Source: Gnetum montanum (taxonomy: Eukaryota > Streptophyta > Gnetopsida > Gnetales > Gnetaceae). Taken from it: a DNA stretch of 64,000 nt. The DNA lies in NCBI GenBank assembly GCA_015680685.1, contig MNCI01034200.1, forward strand, positions 269,619-333,618, written 5' to 3'. Below the pieces are notes generated by a model. It was not told the DNA's origin, did not search any database, and saw only the letters and a program-made list of their open reading frames with translations. The position numbers and the translations under genes are program-made. Positions 1 to 11,222 of the stretch are shown in pieces. Within the stretch, counting starts at the first letter, position 1. Every line of letters starts with the position of its first letter.

Positions 1-1671
1 CCGGATCCATGCTGTTGTTGTATGATTGCCATCTGCACACACAACACAATCATATATTAGCAAGGGTAATTGAATCATTAAGTAAAGCATACCTTGCTTC
101 GGTTTAGGTTCCTTGGCTAAGTTGTGGTATGGCTAATATGGATCTGGGAAAATGTAGATGATGACTACCGAAGGTATAGGGGTTAGGAAGAAAAACGAAA
201 AAATCCGGGGCTTAGGATAAAAATCGAAAAATCAGGCCCCGTACCCCCATGACTAATCGCGAACCTCCGGTAGCGTTAGAATGGAGAGAGAAAAGGAATA
301 GGAATGATAGGTAAAAAGGGACAACTATGGCATCGATAAAAAGGATGTCATGATGGAAATGAACAAAAATGTTAATTAATTGCAAAACGTTAAGGAAAAG
401 AAGTTAACTAATGTTCCAAATAGGAATGTCAGTGGGTCCTCCCCAAAGCAGGCTCATGCCCTTAATGCCCTGACAATCCCACATTCAAAGAGTCCGTGGG
501 CTCTGGGAATGTCCTTTGGAACAAGAGTTAAAGTCTTAACCGTAAGAATTTACCAAAAAGAAAACAAAGCATCAACCAAAGTATATACAATGATACAACC
601 GGCAATGAGGTGAACAATGGAGAGAAGGATGGGAAGAAGAGAAGTGGAATGGAATCCCAAGAACAAGGTGGTGTACAGCCCCTTGTGTGTTTCATGATTA
701 ATGTGACTTGGCGAATCTCATTCCAACTCTGGCCTCAAACCAACCACTTCCAGTGACTTCGCATCAATGCAGTTGGTTAAATCATCCACTTGGGTAACAA
801 GGATGCAACTTCGAGAAGCCACCACCATTCCGACGAAACAACAGAGAGAATGGGAAGCGAGAAGGGCCTTAGTTAGAGGGAACACTTTGGTTCCATAACC
901 AGTGCTTGTAGCCCAAATTTATTCCGTCTAAGGGGTGTGCTTTGAATCCTCACTTTTAGCTTTTTAGCTTTTTCTTCTTCTCTTTTTTCTGTTTTTCCAT
1001 TTTTTTTTTTTTTTTTTTTGTTTTGTGTTTTTATGCGTGGGGACCACACCATGCAAAGACTTCTTTATTTTTATTGTCTCAGCTTCCGATTATTGGGTTA
1101 CATCGGAACGGTAAGAAAACCCAAGAAGAAAACATCCAAGCACCCAAGTGAATGACCAACACAAGAGCACCAAGTTCCCTTGAAGTCACACCCTTTTCAA
1201 ATCCTTGAGTCCTTCCTTAGTTTGAGAAATGCCCAGTCACTGGTTCGTTAAAGTTCTTATTGGAAGGGAACTGTACATTTCCAAGCCAAGGGAAACCATA
1301 GACTTGATGGATGGATGGATGAAGTGATCTCATTGCCTGCCATATCAAAAGAACATACCTTAGTATCAACAATGTAACTTAAAGGTAAAAACCAAACATT
1401 AGCAATTAATGAAAAACAGTTCATCCCATCGGCCCGAACACTTATTGGGTGACGAATTTACATGATGGATCACACACACACACACACACACACAAAAAGA
1501 TAGAAAAATATAACGATGTTGTAAAACAAAAACAAGAAAAGTTAAAGAAATTTGTAAAACAAAAATTAGAAAAGTTAAAGAAATTGTAAAACAAAAATGT
1601 GAAAAACAAAAACGTTGTAAAACAAAAATGTGTAAAACAAAAACTGAAAAAGAACTGAGGGCCCCATATGA
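1..1671 (-). other. 3' non-coding spacer of element 1 (partial)
   Basis: Homologous by eye to 17976-19570 and 29187-30770 in elements 2 and 3. It begins (minus strand) with the G-rich motif at 1704-1687, then a T-rich tract with repeated TTTTGTTTTACA words, a (GT)n run (1472-1492 on the plus strand as CA) and a poly(T)-like run near 1001-1020. Near base 33-40 a TGTGTGCAG precedes an ATG, as in the relatives. No long reading frame is seen. Confidence 0.7.
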
Positions 1672-4600
1672 TTAGCATAGGTGGCCATCTCCCCCATGAC
1701 TGAGTTGTGAGGGAGAGATCCGAAGTAGTGAGCGCCTATTTGAATTTCTAAGCAGTGCCCAACTTCTCCCAATTGATGATCTTAAATTCAGGGGTGGAAG
1801 TTGGCGACGCTCACGTTCCAATGTGTCTATGCCACGGTTGTTGGCATGAGTTGCCTCAGTTCGTTCCATGCATATTTGTTTGCCCTTATGAGAAGCTGTC
1901 AACCACGGGGTGTCTACTACTTCTTGTGTGGTTGCTACATACAGGCATCTTTGTTGCAGAGTTTCCTGGGCACACCTGTGACATGGAGACATTTCCTCCG
2001 TGTCATCACCCGATGAATCACTGTATGTGATGCATGGAACTATCCTCTTCTCGATCTTTCCACATATGTTTATCTTGGAGATTTCCAAGGAAAGATCACG
2101 GATCCTAAGGCATGCATCTACTGTGCTTAGCCATGCCCTTCCCATTATAATTGGGAAGTCCCCTTCGTTGTTGTTAACATCGATCACTAGGAAGTCTGCT
2201 GGGTAGGACCAACCACACACAGTGGTGATAACGTCCTCCACCAAACCCAATGGGATGGCAATGGACTGGTCTGCCAGCTCCAGTTGAATGTTGCTCTTCT
2301 TAAGTTGGGGCAGGTTCCAGGCGTGATACATCTTTCGCGAAATTAAGTTGACTCCGGAACCTGAGTCAAGAAGAGCTCGATGTGGCGCATTCCCAGCGAT
2401 CTGCAAATGAATAAAGGGACTCCCAGGGTCAGTTAGTTTCCTGGGAAGGTGGCCTACCTTGATCCAGTCAGTTACGGTATGTGTTAGCATAACCGTATGC
2501 GTTACATTCCCTTGGACTGAAGGGTGCTCCGAAGTGTTAGTAGTTAGAGGCCTATACATATACCCGTCCGCTTGTTGTTGCGAGAGCCTATCCGGGCTCC
2601 TAGTTCTGAAAAAGGGTCTCCTTTTTGTACAGTTATCGCCAGAACTAGTGTCCGGTTGGATATTTACACTCTGAATATTTACAGATCTCGCGGCGTGACG
2701 TTGCTGCGGTTGGGTAGGTAATTCCCCTTGCATTGTTGGAGCAGGAGGTGTTATGGGAACTACTTGAGGAAAAGGTGCGGGTGGAGTTAGAGGATGGACA
2801 GAATGTGGAATGTCTCCCGGAGGAGAAGGAGTCCTTCTGAAGTACTCCCGAGCGTAGTAGTGACGGCGTGGAGTGTGACTCATAGCGTCACCTGGAGAAA
2901 CTGGCTGCTGCACATAATAACCATAAGGATCAGGCTGCCGGTAAGGGTATCGATGTGTTGGCTGTGGCATCCCCCATGACTGTGGGTATTGCCACTGCTG
3001 ATGTTGCTCGATGGGCTGCGGAGGTGTTCCACTTGGATAATACGTCAAGGGTTGGTGGAACTGCCTCGGGTTACCTTGTGGATAAGGTAACCTTCTGGGT
3101 GTTTGCCGTTGATTAAGTCTTGGATTTAATGCATACACCCCAGACTCCTGCAGATGTGAGATAATTGGACAACATCCCTTAGGATGGTCATAATAGCAGA
3201 CCTCACATCCACCGTCATTGTCTGAATCAGAATTTTCAGCCTCATCGGAGTTAGAGATTTTTCCCTTACCCTTGTTATGTGCAGGGTTAAAGTTTCTCCG
3301 CTTGTCTTTGCTTTTATCACTACTTTGCTCATCCTTAGACTCTTCTACAATTTTCAGGACTGTTTCTATTCGTGAGTCTAAGGAATCCCACATTTGGTCT
3401 ACCTTAGCCGATACCTCCGTTGTTAACTTTTGGATCGGCACAGTTTTCCTGTTCACCAACTCTTCGAGTGGTGACTCATCCTCCTCATCACAGAATTTCA
3501 CTCCCTTCTTACGAAGGGAGGGATCACGGTTGTATTCCTCCGCACTTTCTCTTTTCCGTAGCTCACCCTCTTCTTGCGCTACTTGTTCCAACAATACTTC
3601 AACTTCATGGGCTCTTAGTTGGGAGAGTCTCCCTTGGGCGTAAGTCCCAAGAGTTCTTCTCGTTTCATTTCGTAGCCCATCCACGAGGTGGCGAAGTTGA
3701 TCCCGCTTAGCGTACCCATGGCCCGGGCAACGATGTAGCAATGTGTAGTAACGGGCCATGGCAGCATCCAAGGATTCATGAGCTCCTTGTTTCCAGCCTT
3801 GGATCTGCTTACGCAAGTTAGACACTCTGGAGTACGTTTGATATTTGTTGTTGAACAATTCGAGCATCGTACTCCACCTCCTGATGGTTTCCGGTTCTAA
3901 GGACCGGTACCAGCTTTCCGCTTCTTTAGTGAGTGTCCTTGGGAACAACTTGAGTTTCTGCCACTCATTGTCTATGTTCTGCAAGGCACAGGCGTCGTGG
4001 AATGCCTGTAAATGATGTTGAGGATCAGCGTTGTATCCCCCTTCAAAACGTGGGATATTATTTATATCCAAACGCTTGATCCTACTGTCTTTCAAATGCC
4101 TTGTGGGAATCCTAACTGCCTCTCTAATGTCAAGCATACTTCGGGTTGCGAATAGGGGTTCGTCATGATCATCTCTTTCATGACGTCTGTGATGTCTACG
4201 TTGTGGTTCCCTATTCTCCCTACGTCCTTGCCCTTGTCCTAACTCCTCTCGACCTTCTTGTCGAGGCATTTCATCTCTTTTACCTTTACTCTCCGCGTTA
4301 TGCTCATGGTGGCTGCGCCCAGATGTGGAAGGAGAGGGTGAATGATGTGATGAAGGGGAAGAAGAAGGAGATCCATCACCATGGTGATGTTTCTTACCTT
4401 CTCTTCGGCTGCTTCGGTCCCGACCGTTGCGACGATCAACGAGTCCGTCATTAGTGCGAGTGATTGTTCCTGCCGTGAACAGCTGGTGCTCACGGGGATC
4501 AGAGCCTGGAATATGTATCGTTGATCTAAGGCCCTGATGCCTAACCTCTTCACTAGAGTGAGGAGGAGGAACATCATTTTCTAAGAAACCCGTTGTGAGG

Positions 4601-5016
4601 GGTTCCTCGTCTCCTATTTCACTAATGACGTGGGAAACCTTGCCCTTCAGTAGTGAATGTTGGCTCTCCTGCCTTGCATCCCGAATACGTTGGGCTTTTG
4701 TGGGTTGATAATCCCTCAGAGTGTAATCATCCGCAACGTATTCAGTAATCAGCTCTTGCATGCCATACCGTACCAAGGCACGGAAAAGCATGTTGGAAGC
4801 AGAGCGATCTGGGGGTAACACGATGTTACCTTGCATGTCTCTCCACCGCAGTTGCTCATCTTGATGGAAAACAAAGGTAAAATCCGGCACATACTCATCG
4901 GGATGAGTATATGTGACCTTAGATTGTTGAGGACATGGTTGATCTCGGTTATGCGTATGATGCTGACTTTCTCCTGTATTGTCCTTAGGTGAGTTGATTT
5001 CGTGAGAAGAAGCCAT
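1672..5016 (-). CDS. Gag-protease polyprotein, intact 1114-codon ORF
   Basis: This is the capsid and protease polyprotein of an Athila-like Ty3/gypsy element. Residues about 195-290 are rich in Ser, Arg and His. A Retrotrans_gag-type capsid core spans about 310-470 (PRFEGGY, LKLFPRTL, ESWYRSL, HRCPGHG), followed by a charged, probably coiled segment to about 560. Residues 604-615 form a CX2CX3HX3C cluster, shorter than the usual CX2CX4HX4C zinc knuckle. A Pro/Gln/Tyr-rich stretch (640-790) leads to an aspartic protease with DSGSG at 884-888 and IIMGR at 956-960. The last 25-30 residues come from a frame running through the pol-deletion junction into spacer and are probably not native. The ATG lies 127 bases after the primer site and matches the gag start of elements 2 and 3 in position. 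Unlike its relatives it has no internal stop and keeps many CpGs. Confidence 0.88.
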   Translation of the reverse strand: MASSHEINSPKDNTGESQHHTHNRDQPCPQQSKVTYTHPDEYVPDFTFVFHQDEQLRWRDMQGNIVLPPDRSASNMLFRALVRYGMQELITEYVADDYTLRDYQPTKAQRIRDARQESQHSLLKGKVSHVISEIGDEEPLTTGFLENDVPPPHSSEEVRHQGLRSTIHIPGSDPREHQLFTAGTITRTNDGLVDRRNGRDRSSRREGKKHHHGDGSPSSSPSSHHSPSPSTSGRSHHEHNAESKGKRDEMPRQEGREELGQGQGRRENREPQRRHHRRHERDDHDEPLFATRSMLDIREAVRIPTRHLKDSRIKRLDINNIPRFEGGYNADPQHHLQAFHDACALQNIDNEWQKLKLFPRTLTKEAESWYRSLEPETIRRWSTMLELFNNKYQTYSRVSNLRKQIQGWKQGAHESLDAAMARYYTLLHRCPGHGYAKRDQLRHLVDGLRNETRRTLGTYAQGRLSQLRAHEVEVLLEQVAQEEGELRKRESAEEYNRDPSLRKKGVKFCDEEDESPLEELVNRKTVPIQKLTTEVSAKVDQMWDSLDSRIETVLKIVEESKDEQSSDKSKDKRRNFNPAHNKGKGKISNSDEAENSDSDNDGGCEVCYYDHPKGCCPIISHLQESGVYALNPRLNQRQTPRRLPYPQGNPRQFHQPLTYYPSGTPPQPIEQHQQWQYPQSWGMPQPTHRYPYRQPDPYGYYVQQPVSPGDAMSHTPRRHYYAREYFRRTPSPPGDIPHSVHPLTPPAPFPQVVPITPPAPTMQGELPTQPQQRHAARSVNIQSVNIQPDTSSGDNCTKRRPFFRTRSPDRLSQQQADGYMYRPLTTNTSEHPSVQGNVTHTVMLTHTVTDWIKVGHLPRKLTDPGSPFIHLQIAGNAPHRALLDSGSGVNLISRKMYHAWNLPQLKKSNIQLELADQSIAIPLGLVEDVITTVCGWSYPADFLVIDVNNNEGDFPIIMGRAWLSTVDACLRIRDLSLEISKINICGKIEKRIVPCITYSDSSGDDTEEMSPCHRCAQETLQQRCLYVATTQEVVDTPWLTASHKGKQICMERTEATHANNRGIDTLERERRQLPPLNLRSSIGRSWALLRNSNRRSLLRISPSQLSHGGDGHLC

Positions 5017-5143
5017 TTCTATTGGTGTGCTAATTTCACCGTTATTTATTGTTCTTGATTAACTGATTAACCCTAAGGTTCGTTTTAAGCTCACAACGAT
5101 GTGAGTGATATCCCTTATGTTAAATTGGCGAAAAAACACTTAG

Positions 5144-5161
5144 TCCCCGGCAACGGCGCCA
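5144..5161 (-). other. Primer binding site, tRNA-Asp type (element 1)
   Basis: On the minus strand, one base after the LTR end, stands TGGCGCCGTTGCCGGGGA. Its first 16 bases are complementary to the CCA-tailed 3' end of plant tRNA-Asp, the primer known for many Athila-type elements. It is the least altered copy in the window. Confidence 0.75.
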
Positions 5162-5162
5162 A

Positions 5163-6215
5163 TGATGAGTGGCGAGGTACCCCTACACTCCACCATACGA
5201 ATACGAGCGTACACGCGCGATCCGGTCGAACTCCGCAGACTAAATGCCTTAACGCCACAAGAAACACTTGGGGTTAATCGTTCGTTGTCTTCCCAGGCTT
5301 GCTTGTATGTGTCACGGTGTATGGTTAAGCAAGTCTGAGGTATGTGATTTTTTTGGTATTTTCGGCTTATCTTCTATGCTACCAGGAGGAAGGGTTGAGA
5401 AAACTAAACTAACTCTAACTAAGATCTAAGTCTAAATTAACTAGCGTCAGCATCCGTTCCCACTTGCCGGACACACCCTGAACTATGCAACTGCAGCTTA
5501 CCAAACGCTAATCGTTACTGGGATCGCCACACGTAACGCAAGTGCTCGAAGTGGTCGTACTGAGGCACCTATTTAGCCTACGTGTGATAAGCAGCCGATT
5601 CCTTAGCCAGCCGTACACACCCGTGGGTGCTCGTAACTAAGTCGTACTTATCACACGATCTAGCCTAGCAATGAGCAGCCGATTCCTCAACTAGCCGTAC
5701 ACATTAGACCCGGGAGTTACCAAGCGCAGAATCCTGGAATACGCTACTGGGTTACCAAGCATCCAATGCTCGTAATTGAGTCGTACTCATGCATTGCGTC
5801 AAGCAGCCGATTCCTTGACTAGCCGTACACGTCCGTAGACGCTCGTAATCAAGTCGTACTTGAACGCACTAGGAAAGCAGGAAAGAAAGCAATAAAACCA
5901 TGTACTGCAAGGTTTATCCAATCAAGTTCGTCTTTATTGCCGTACACAACTTGGGTTCAGGTTACAAGCTGCTCGAATAAAGAGCCGTTCACTCTAGGAC
6001 TCCTACTGCGGGCACATGGGGAAAAATTCTAACTCTGGAGTGATCAATCTGCCAGAGCTTCGCTACACTAGCCAGGATTGGGAAATGAAGGGAGTGCCGC
6101 CTCTTATTTATAGAAATGGCGGCGCGACGCGATATCGCGTACACGATATCGCAGGAGAAGACGCAATATCGCGTCGGTCGCGATATCGCGGCCTAGTGTA
6201 AACCGCGTCTCATCA
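5163..6215 (-). repeat. LTR of element 1 (5' LTR in element orientation)
   Basis: About 1053 bases with TGATGA/TCATCA inverted termini. On the minus strand the U3 (6215 to about 6115) carries palindromic CGATATCG-type motifs at 6130-6188, a TATA box follows, and an AATAAA-type poly(A) signal lies in the R region near 5930-5940. The R/U5 part contains repeated units with AGCAGCCGATTCCT at about 5588, 5674 and 5804, each followed by CTAGCCGTACAC-like sequence. Confidence 0.85.
6105..6112 (-). promoter_or_regulatory. TATA box of the element 1 LTR
   Basis: TATTTATA on the plus strand reads TATAAATA on the coding strand, followed by AGAGGCGG. The same TATAAATA word occupies the equivalent place in the LTRs of elements 2, 3, 5 and the solo LTR. 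Confidence 0.7.
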
Positions 6216-7799
6216 ATTAGTCTCCACACTACTGCATGCAGTTACTTAACTAATTATTTTATTAAGTATAGTGTAAGATTCTGAAGATCATTGTTTTGTG
6301 CATGTGGCATATGGACTGGATTGATATTCAATTTCCAAATGCCTACAGATGCCTTATGGGATGGATAAATGAGAACATTAAGGGCATAAGCCTACTTTGG
6401 AAAGGATCCACCTCTATAAATTTTGGACATCTAGTCTATATACCACCTCTACATGTGCAAATCATTGAGCTACATTTCCAAGTTAAATGCATTCCTCATT
6501 TTTTGTTTCATCTTGTCATGGGTATTAAAGTGTCAAACCCCTATTCTTAGCATTATGGCTTCTCAACATTTATGAACCTCCAACTAAACCTCACTAATGT
6601 TGTCCTCATGTTTAGACCCTCTTTCTAGCTCTTATTTGATCCCCAATTTGCTTTGAAATTCATAAAAATAGGATACAAATTTAAAGAAAGTTTTGAGTTT
6701 AAGCTATGTTAATGCAATTGGATATGTTGATGCATCTTTGATGATGAAGTAAAACAAAAACTATATATATGTACGATCACTAGCTAAATTTTTGTCATTT
6801 TTCTTTAAATGAAAGGGAAGTTTTTGCATTTTTCTAAGCCTAGAGCTCTACAAGTAATATCTTAACCTCTACGCATCTGATTTCATCCATTTTCAATTCT
6901 ATGAGATTCTAGAGTCAGGCTCTATGTTGTGGGGACACCTACACCAAGATTTTTGAAAATTTCCAATACCTCATGATTGAAAAACTAAGGAAGTTAAACT
7001 TAACTAAGGAATAAAAACTAATAAAAATAATTAAATTAACAATGTCTAGCTATCTTAGAACCTCATAACCATAAGACTGCCATTACTTAAGAGTGACACA
7101 GATAGTTTTTGAAGCTTAGACTAACCAATGGATGGCTGAAGGGTATCAACAATTGTACTTATGCTACCAAGGCTAATCAATGATTATTTATGTGATTGTA
7201 TATGATGCTAAGTAAGCTTCTTAAGTAGGTGGACCATTACATCCAAAAGAGAAGAACCCAAGAGGAGGCTAAGGATAGCAACAATAACAACAAGTAGAAT
7301 AAGTAGCAGAAGCTACACATGCAACAAGACCATTGAGGAAGGAACTTGAGGTGGAATCTATCAAACAGATTTCCACTGTGGAAATGGAGTAGTCAAGATG
7401 AAGTGCCTCAACTTACAGCAAGTCTCAAGGTTGCACTCATGGAGACATTCTTGGAGAAGGTCTTGAAGGAATTTCAAGTAGCAAAAGAATTGCTTAGTTA
7501 TCTTAGATTCATAATAAATAAGCTTATAAAATTTATATTTTTGGAAAGCTTAGGAATTCATCTAAAAGTTTGAAACAATAAGTACTATAAAAGATATTCA
7601 GTAGCTAAGGTTATGTTATGTTCTTTCCAACCTATCAAAAATCATGGTGATTTTGTAGTGCAACTTTGAGAGATAATAACTCAAATGCTGTTGAGTTTCT
7701 AATACTAAAATTTTAACTAAACCTTTCCATAGATATTATCTTTCAAATAAATTTGGAATCACATTAGCTTGTTATGAGATGATAGAGCAATAATCCAAT
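6216..7799. other. AT-rich stretch with no recognisable gene
   Basis: Between element 1 and the chromovirus remnant. The longest frames (6296-6550 and 7346-7573, plus) have no motif I recognise. The region may contain the decayed RNase H and integrase of the chromovirus remnant on its right side, because a weak RNase H-like reading continues to about 7620 on the minus strand, but I cannot place domains further left. Confidence 0.4.
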
Positions 7800-10587
7800 C
7801 ATTAGTAGTCATTCATTCTAATTAATTTTTTTATGAATCTTCGATAAAAAACTAGTAAACTAAGAAATGATCTAACCTTCCCAACATTCTTAGCAGTTGG
7901 ACAATCTCTAATTATCCTTACCTTGGTAGCTTCCATCTAAATTTAGTTTTTAGAAATCACATATCCTAGGTATATGATTTCCTTCTTAAAAAATGGCTTT
8001 TCTTCACATTGATCACCAAATATTCCTCCTCAAATTTAAGACACCCTCCTTAAGTGATTCAAGTGCTCATCATCATTATAGTTGTACATCAAAATATCAT
8101 GAAAAGAGATGATATAACACTTTTCAATGAAGTCCTTCAGTACACAATGCATCAGCCTCATGATTGTAGTAGGTGCATTTGTGAGCCCAAATAGCATTAC
8201 CAACCACTCAAATAATCCATGTGATGTTTTGAAAGTTGTCATCCATTCATCACCAAGCTTGATTCATATTTGATGGTAACCACTATTCAAATAAATTTTT
8301 ACTAAAAATCTTTACATTGATAAGGATATTAAGGATATCATCCATCCTTGGAATAGGAAGCCTATACCTCACGGTTATCCTATTCACTACTTAGAATCAA
8401 TGCACGTCCTCCATTCATCACTACCCTTCTTTGGCATAAGCACTACTGAAACTACAATGGATTTCCTCATGAAGCCATTTGCAAGTAACTTCTCTACTTG
8501 TGTTTCCAATTTATCCCACTAATTTGATGCCATCTAATAAGCTCTCTCAATTGGAATGGTAGCACTAGAGATGAAATCAATTTGATGTTATACATTTCTC
8601 ATGGGTGGGAATCCATATAATTTTCCCTTGAACACCTCAAAAAATTTCTTCTTTAAGCCTAAGATGGCTGTATAAAGTTCAACTTACACATCATCACAAT
8701 TAGAAGCAACTATTGATACAATAAAAAAAGCAAAAATTTATTTCATCATGTTCCTTAATATATTTCCTTTCTCCAAAAATGATTAAGAACTCATTAAGTG
8801 AGCACTGCTACCTCACTTGTTTAGTCATTGTAGGAATCAACTCATGGATTCCATTTAGTCTTGCTACACTCCATGCATTTCTTACTTCATAAAACTAATC
8901 ACCATTGTTAAAATTCCAAGGTCTATTAAGAATTACATCAGCATAATCTATAGGAAAAACATCACATGTCACAACATCATGAAAACTCCTAATTTTTAAA
9001 TTTCAAAGTACATTATTCCCTTACCTTTTGAGAGAAATCTCTAGTTAACGAATGTACTTTATAGGTTCTAAGATAAGGATTAGTTACCAAACCCAATCTA
9101 GCAACTATCCTTGAAAAAATAACATTTTCTTGGGCTCCCCCTTCAATCAACACATGAATCAATTTTCCACTAAGCAAACATATAGCCTTAATCTAAAACA
9201 ACAACTTTCTATCTGGATGATCTTCTCTATTCACATTCCCCATGCATGCATAAGAATTTAATTTAGAAACTTAATCTTTAAAGCATTAGGGTTACCTCTT
9301 TGAAAAGCTTGGTTGAATGTCTCCTCCACCTCCATGGTTGATACATCCTTGCCCTTAGTTTTCTTGTAAAGTAAACATTCTCATTGCTTGTGTAAATATT
9401 CTCTACACTTGAAGCATTGAATATTTAATGTGCTACTACCTTAACGCTTGCATTCATTACCTCGGCCCTTCTTAGCTTTATCCTACTCATTGTCCTTCTC
9501 TATCTTATCATAGTTGCCATATTTATCCTTAGATTTGTGCTTGGATCCATTCTCAAATTTGGATCCCTGGTCCATTCCCTTAGAAGTTTGTTTGCTTCTA
9601 TTTTCAAATCTACTTAGTTTCTTTTCTACCTTGAGTGTCAAATCATAAGCCTCATCAAGAGTTTGTAGCTCATAGAATGACAACTTCTACTAATATGCCA
9701 TTTTGAGATCTCTCAAAAAAATTGAAGCCTATTCATACTCATCCCAACTTACTTTTACTTGGTGGAATAGATCACAAAACTTAATGTAAAATTCTTTGAC
9801 ATCATTGTCACCTTGCCTTAGGAATTTCAACTTCATAATGGTCTCTTACCTCTAATGAGACTATTGAAATTTTCTCTTAAACCTATATTTCATTAGATTC
9901 TAGTCTCTGATGAGTTGATTATTTTATCTTTTAAAACCTTGTGATCCCTTTTCCTACTATGTAGAAGTCATACCTTCTAATTTGGATTCAGAAATAGGTG
10001 TCCTTAACTAATTTGGTATCTTTTTCAATTTAAAGTTCTTGTTAACTATCTTTAGCTAACTTGAGAAAGCATTGGTACCATCTATGCCATTAAAAGTCTT
10101 CAGCTCTACATATGGAAGTTTAACAACATTACGAAATACACTAGCAAGCCCTTCCTCATCTTCCTTATTAAGCTTACCATGAGAAGAGGTAGTGGCTACT
10201 CATGGAGCTCTTGGAATTCTAACATGAGAAACCAAATTCCCTCCATTAGAATCCTTGGATAATGGATTCCTATACTTCCATGGCTAGATTGTCCATCCTC
10301 ATCATTATCTCCACTTGGCTAAGAAACTTCTTCATTATCATTTGAACATGAATTCTCATCATCTTTGCATGTCTAAACATGGCTGGGACTGGTATTCCTA
10401 TCTACCTTTGCACTAATCTCATCCAATTGAGCAATTATTATTTGAAAGGTAGACTTCATGCTCTCCATGTCTCTATTTAGGGCTTACACCTAATTCTTCT
10501 TCACTGTCATATAAATTTGACAATAATCTGTAATCAAGTCTGAGCAATAATCAACATTAAGCTAAGCTAAGCTAAGCTTTGATACCA
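7800..10587 (-). pseudogene. Decayed chromovirus-type Ty3/gypsy gag-protease-RT
   Basis: Reading the minus strand from 10587 down: a gag-like region with a Lys/Ser-rich frame (9683-9483), a protease-like stretch with LIEGGAQENVI (near 9130) and a DVFPIDYADVILNRPW block (near 8970-8900) resembling the DVVPM...LLGRPW motif of this lineage, then RT. RT blocks include VPKKG...EWRTCID (near 8440-8400), SGYHQI (near 8280), FKTSHGLFEWLVM and LFGLTNAPTT (8242-8150), a damaged YFDDIL motif read as SFHDIL, and a FYRRFIK-like block (about 7830). Many stops and frameshifts. The GLFEWLVM wording and the initiator-Met primer site fit chromoviruses such as Reina/Tekay rather than the Athila-like elements around it. 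Confidence 0.75.
10576..10587 (-). other. Primer binding site, initiator tRNA-Met type
   Basis: GCTTTGATACCA on the plus strand reads TGGTATCAAAGC on the minus strand, one base away from the common TGGTATCAGAGC site complementary to initiator tRNA-Met. A run of AGCTA repeats lies immediately to its left. The LTR would start at about 10592 on the right side. Confidence 0.65.
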
Positions 10588-10591
10588 ATAA

Positions 10592-10829
10592 TGATGAAGT
10601 AGATTCACTCCAATGGAAAATCACCTTCAATCCTACTAAATTCAAATATTATGAAAAGATAAATAATATGCTAGAAAATAAGAAAATTGGTTATCTTCAA
10701 TTATTAAAAAGAAGATTACAAAAGGATTAACAACCAACAAAACATTTAAGCACTCATAACACTCAAATGATATTACAAAGCATGAGGCTTTACAACCACA
10801 TAATGGTTGTTCTTAATGCAAGACACAAT
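10592..10829 (-). repeat. Partial LTR of the chromovirus remnant, interrupted by element 2
   Basis: Sequence from TGATGAAG to the insertion point of element 2. It should continue after the target duplication, from 20846. I could not find the matching second LTR by eye, so the outer boundary is unknown. Confidence 0.4.
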
Positions 10830-11189
10830 TGATGAACTACAATATTGGGGCCGCAATATTGGGTCTGCGATATCGGAGCTTGCCATGCGATGTCAGATAC
10901 TTGATATTGCATCCTCCCTCATTGCCTATAAATAAGATGTGGGCACACTTGGTTTGCATAGTTAATTTTAGTCTCTTACCCAAACTCTTGCCTTTTCTCC
11001 CTCTCAGAGTTAGAATTATTTCTATGTGCCCACAATAGGAGTCATAAAGTGAATGGATCTTTATTCGAGCATTGTGTACCTGAGCACACCTTGTGTACGA
11101 CAATAAAGACAAACTTTGTGATAAACCTTGCAGCATTCAGAATAGATTAATTATTTTTAGTTATTTAATGCTTTGCTTAGTTAATTAAT

Positions 11190-11222
<33 letters not shown>

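Larger units (their letters stand above)
1..6215 (-). mobile_element. Element 1: Athila-like Ty3/gypsy LTR element lacking pol (3' end outside window)
   Basis: Read on the minus strand the order is LTR (6215-5163), primer site (5161-5144), a short leader, one long gag-protease ORF (5016-1672) and a non-coding spacer running off the window at base 1. The spacer aligns by eye with those of elements 2 and 3, so position 1 corresponds to about 19576 in element 2; about 0.4 kb of spacer and the second LTR should lie just outside. Reverse transcriptase, RNase H and integrase are absent: the protease-pol linker, homologous to element 3 near 26260-26290, runs at about 1736-1745 directly into sequence found just after integrase in the relatives. 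The base after the LTR starts ATTAG (6216-6220), a candidate target-site duplication whose partner is not in view. Confidence 0.85.

Noticed and set aside
1442-1678. Minus-strand Phe-rich frame
   Set aside because: Translation of a T-rich tract and (GT)n microsatellite in the retroelement spacer.
3218-3643. 141-codon plus-strand frame inside element 1
   Set aside because: Antisense shadow of the intact gag-protease frame.
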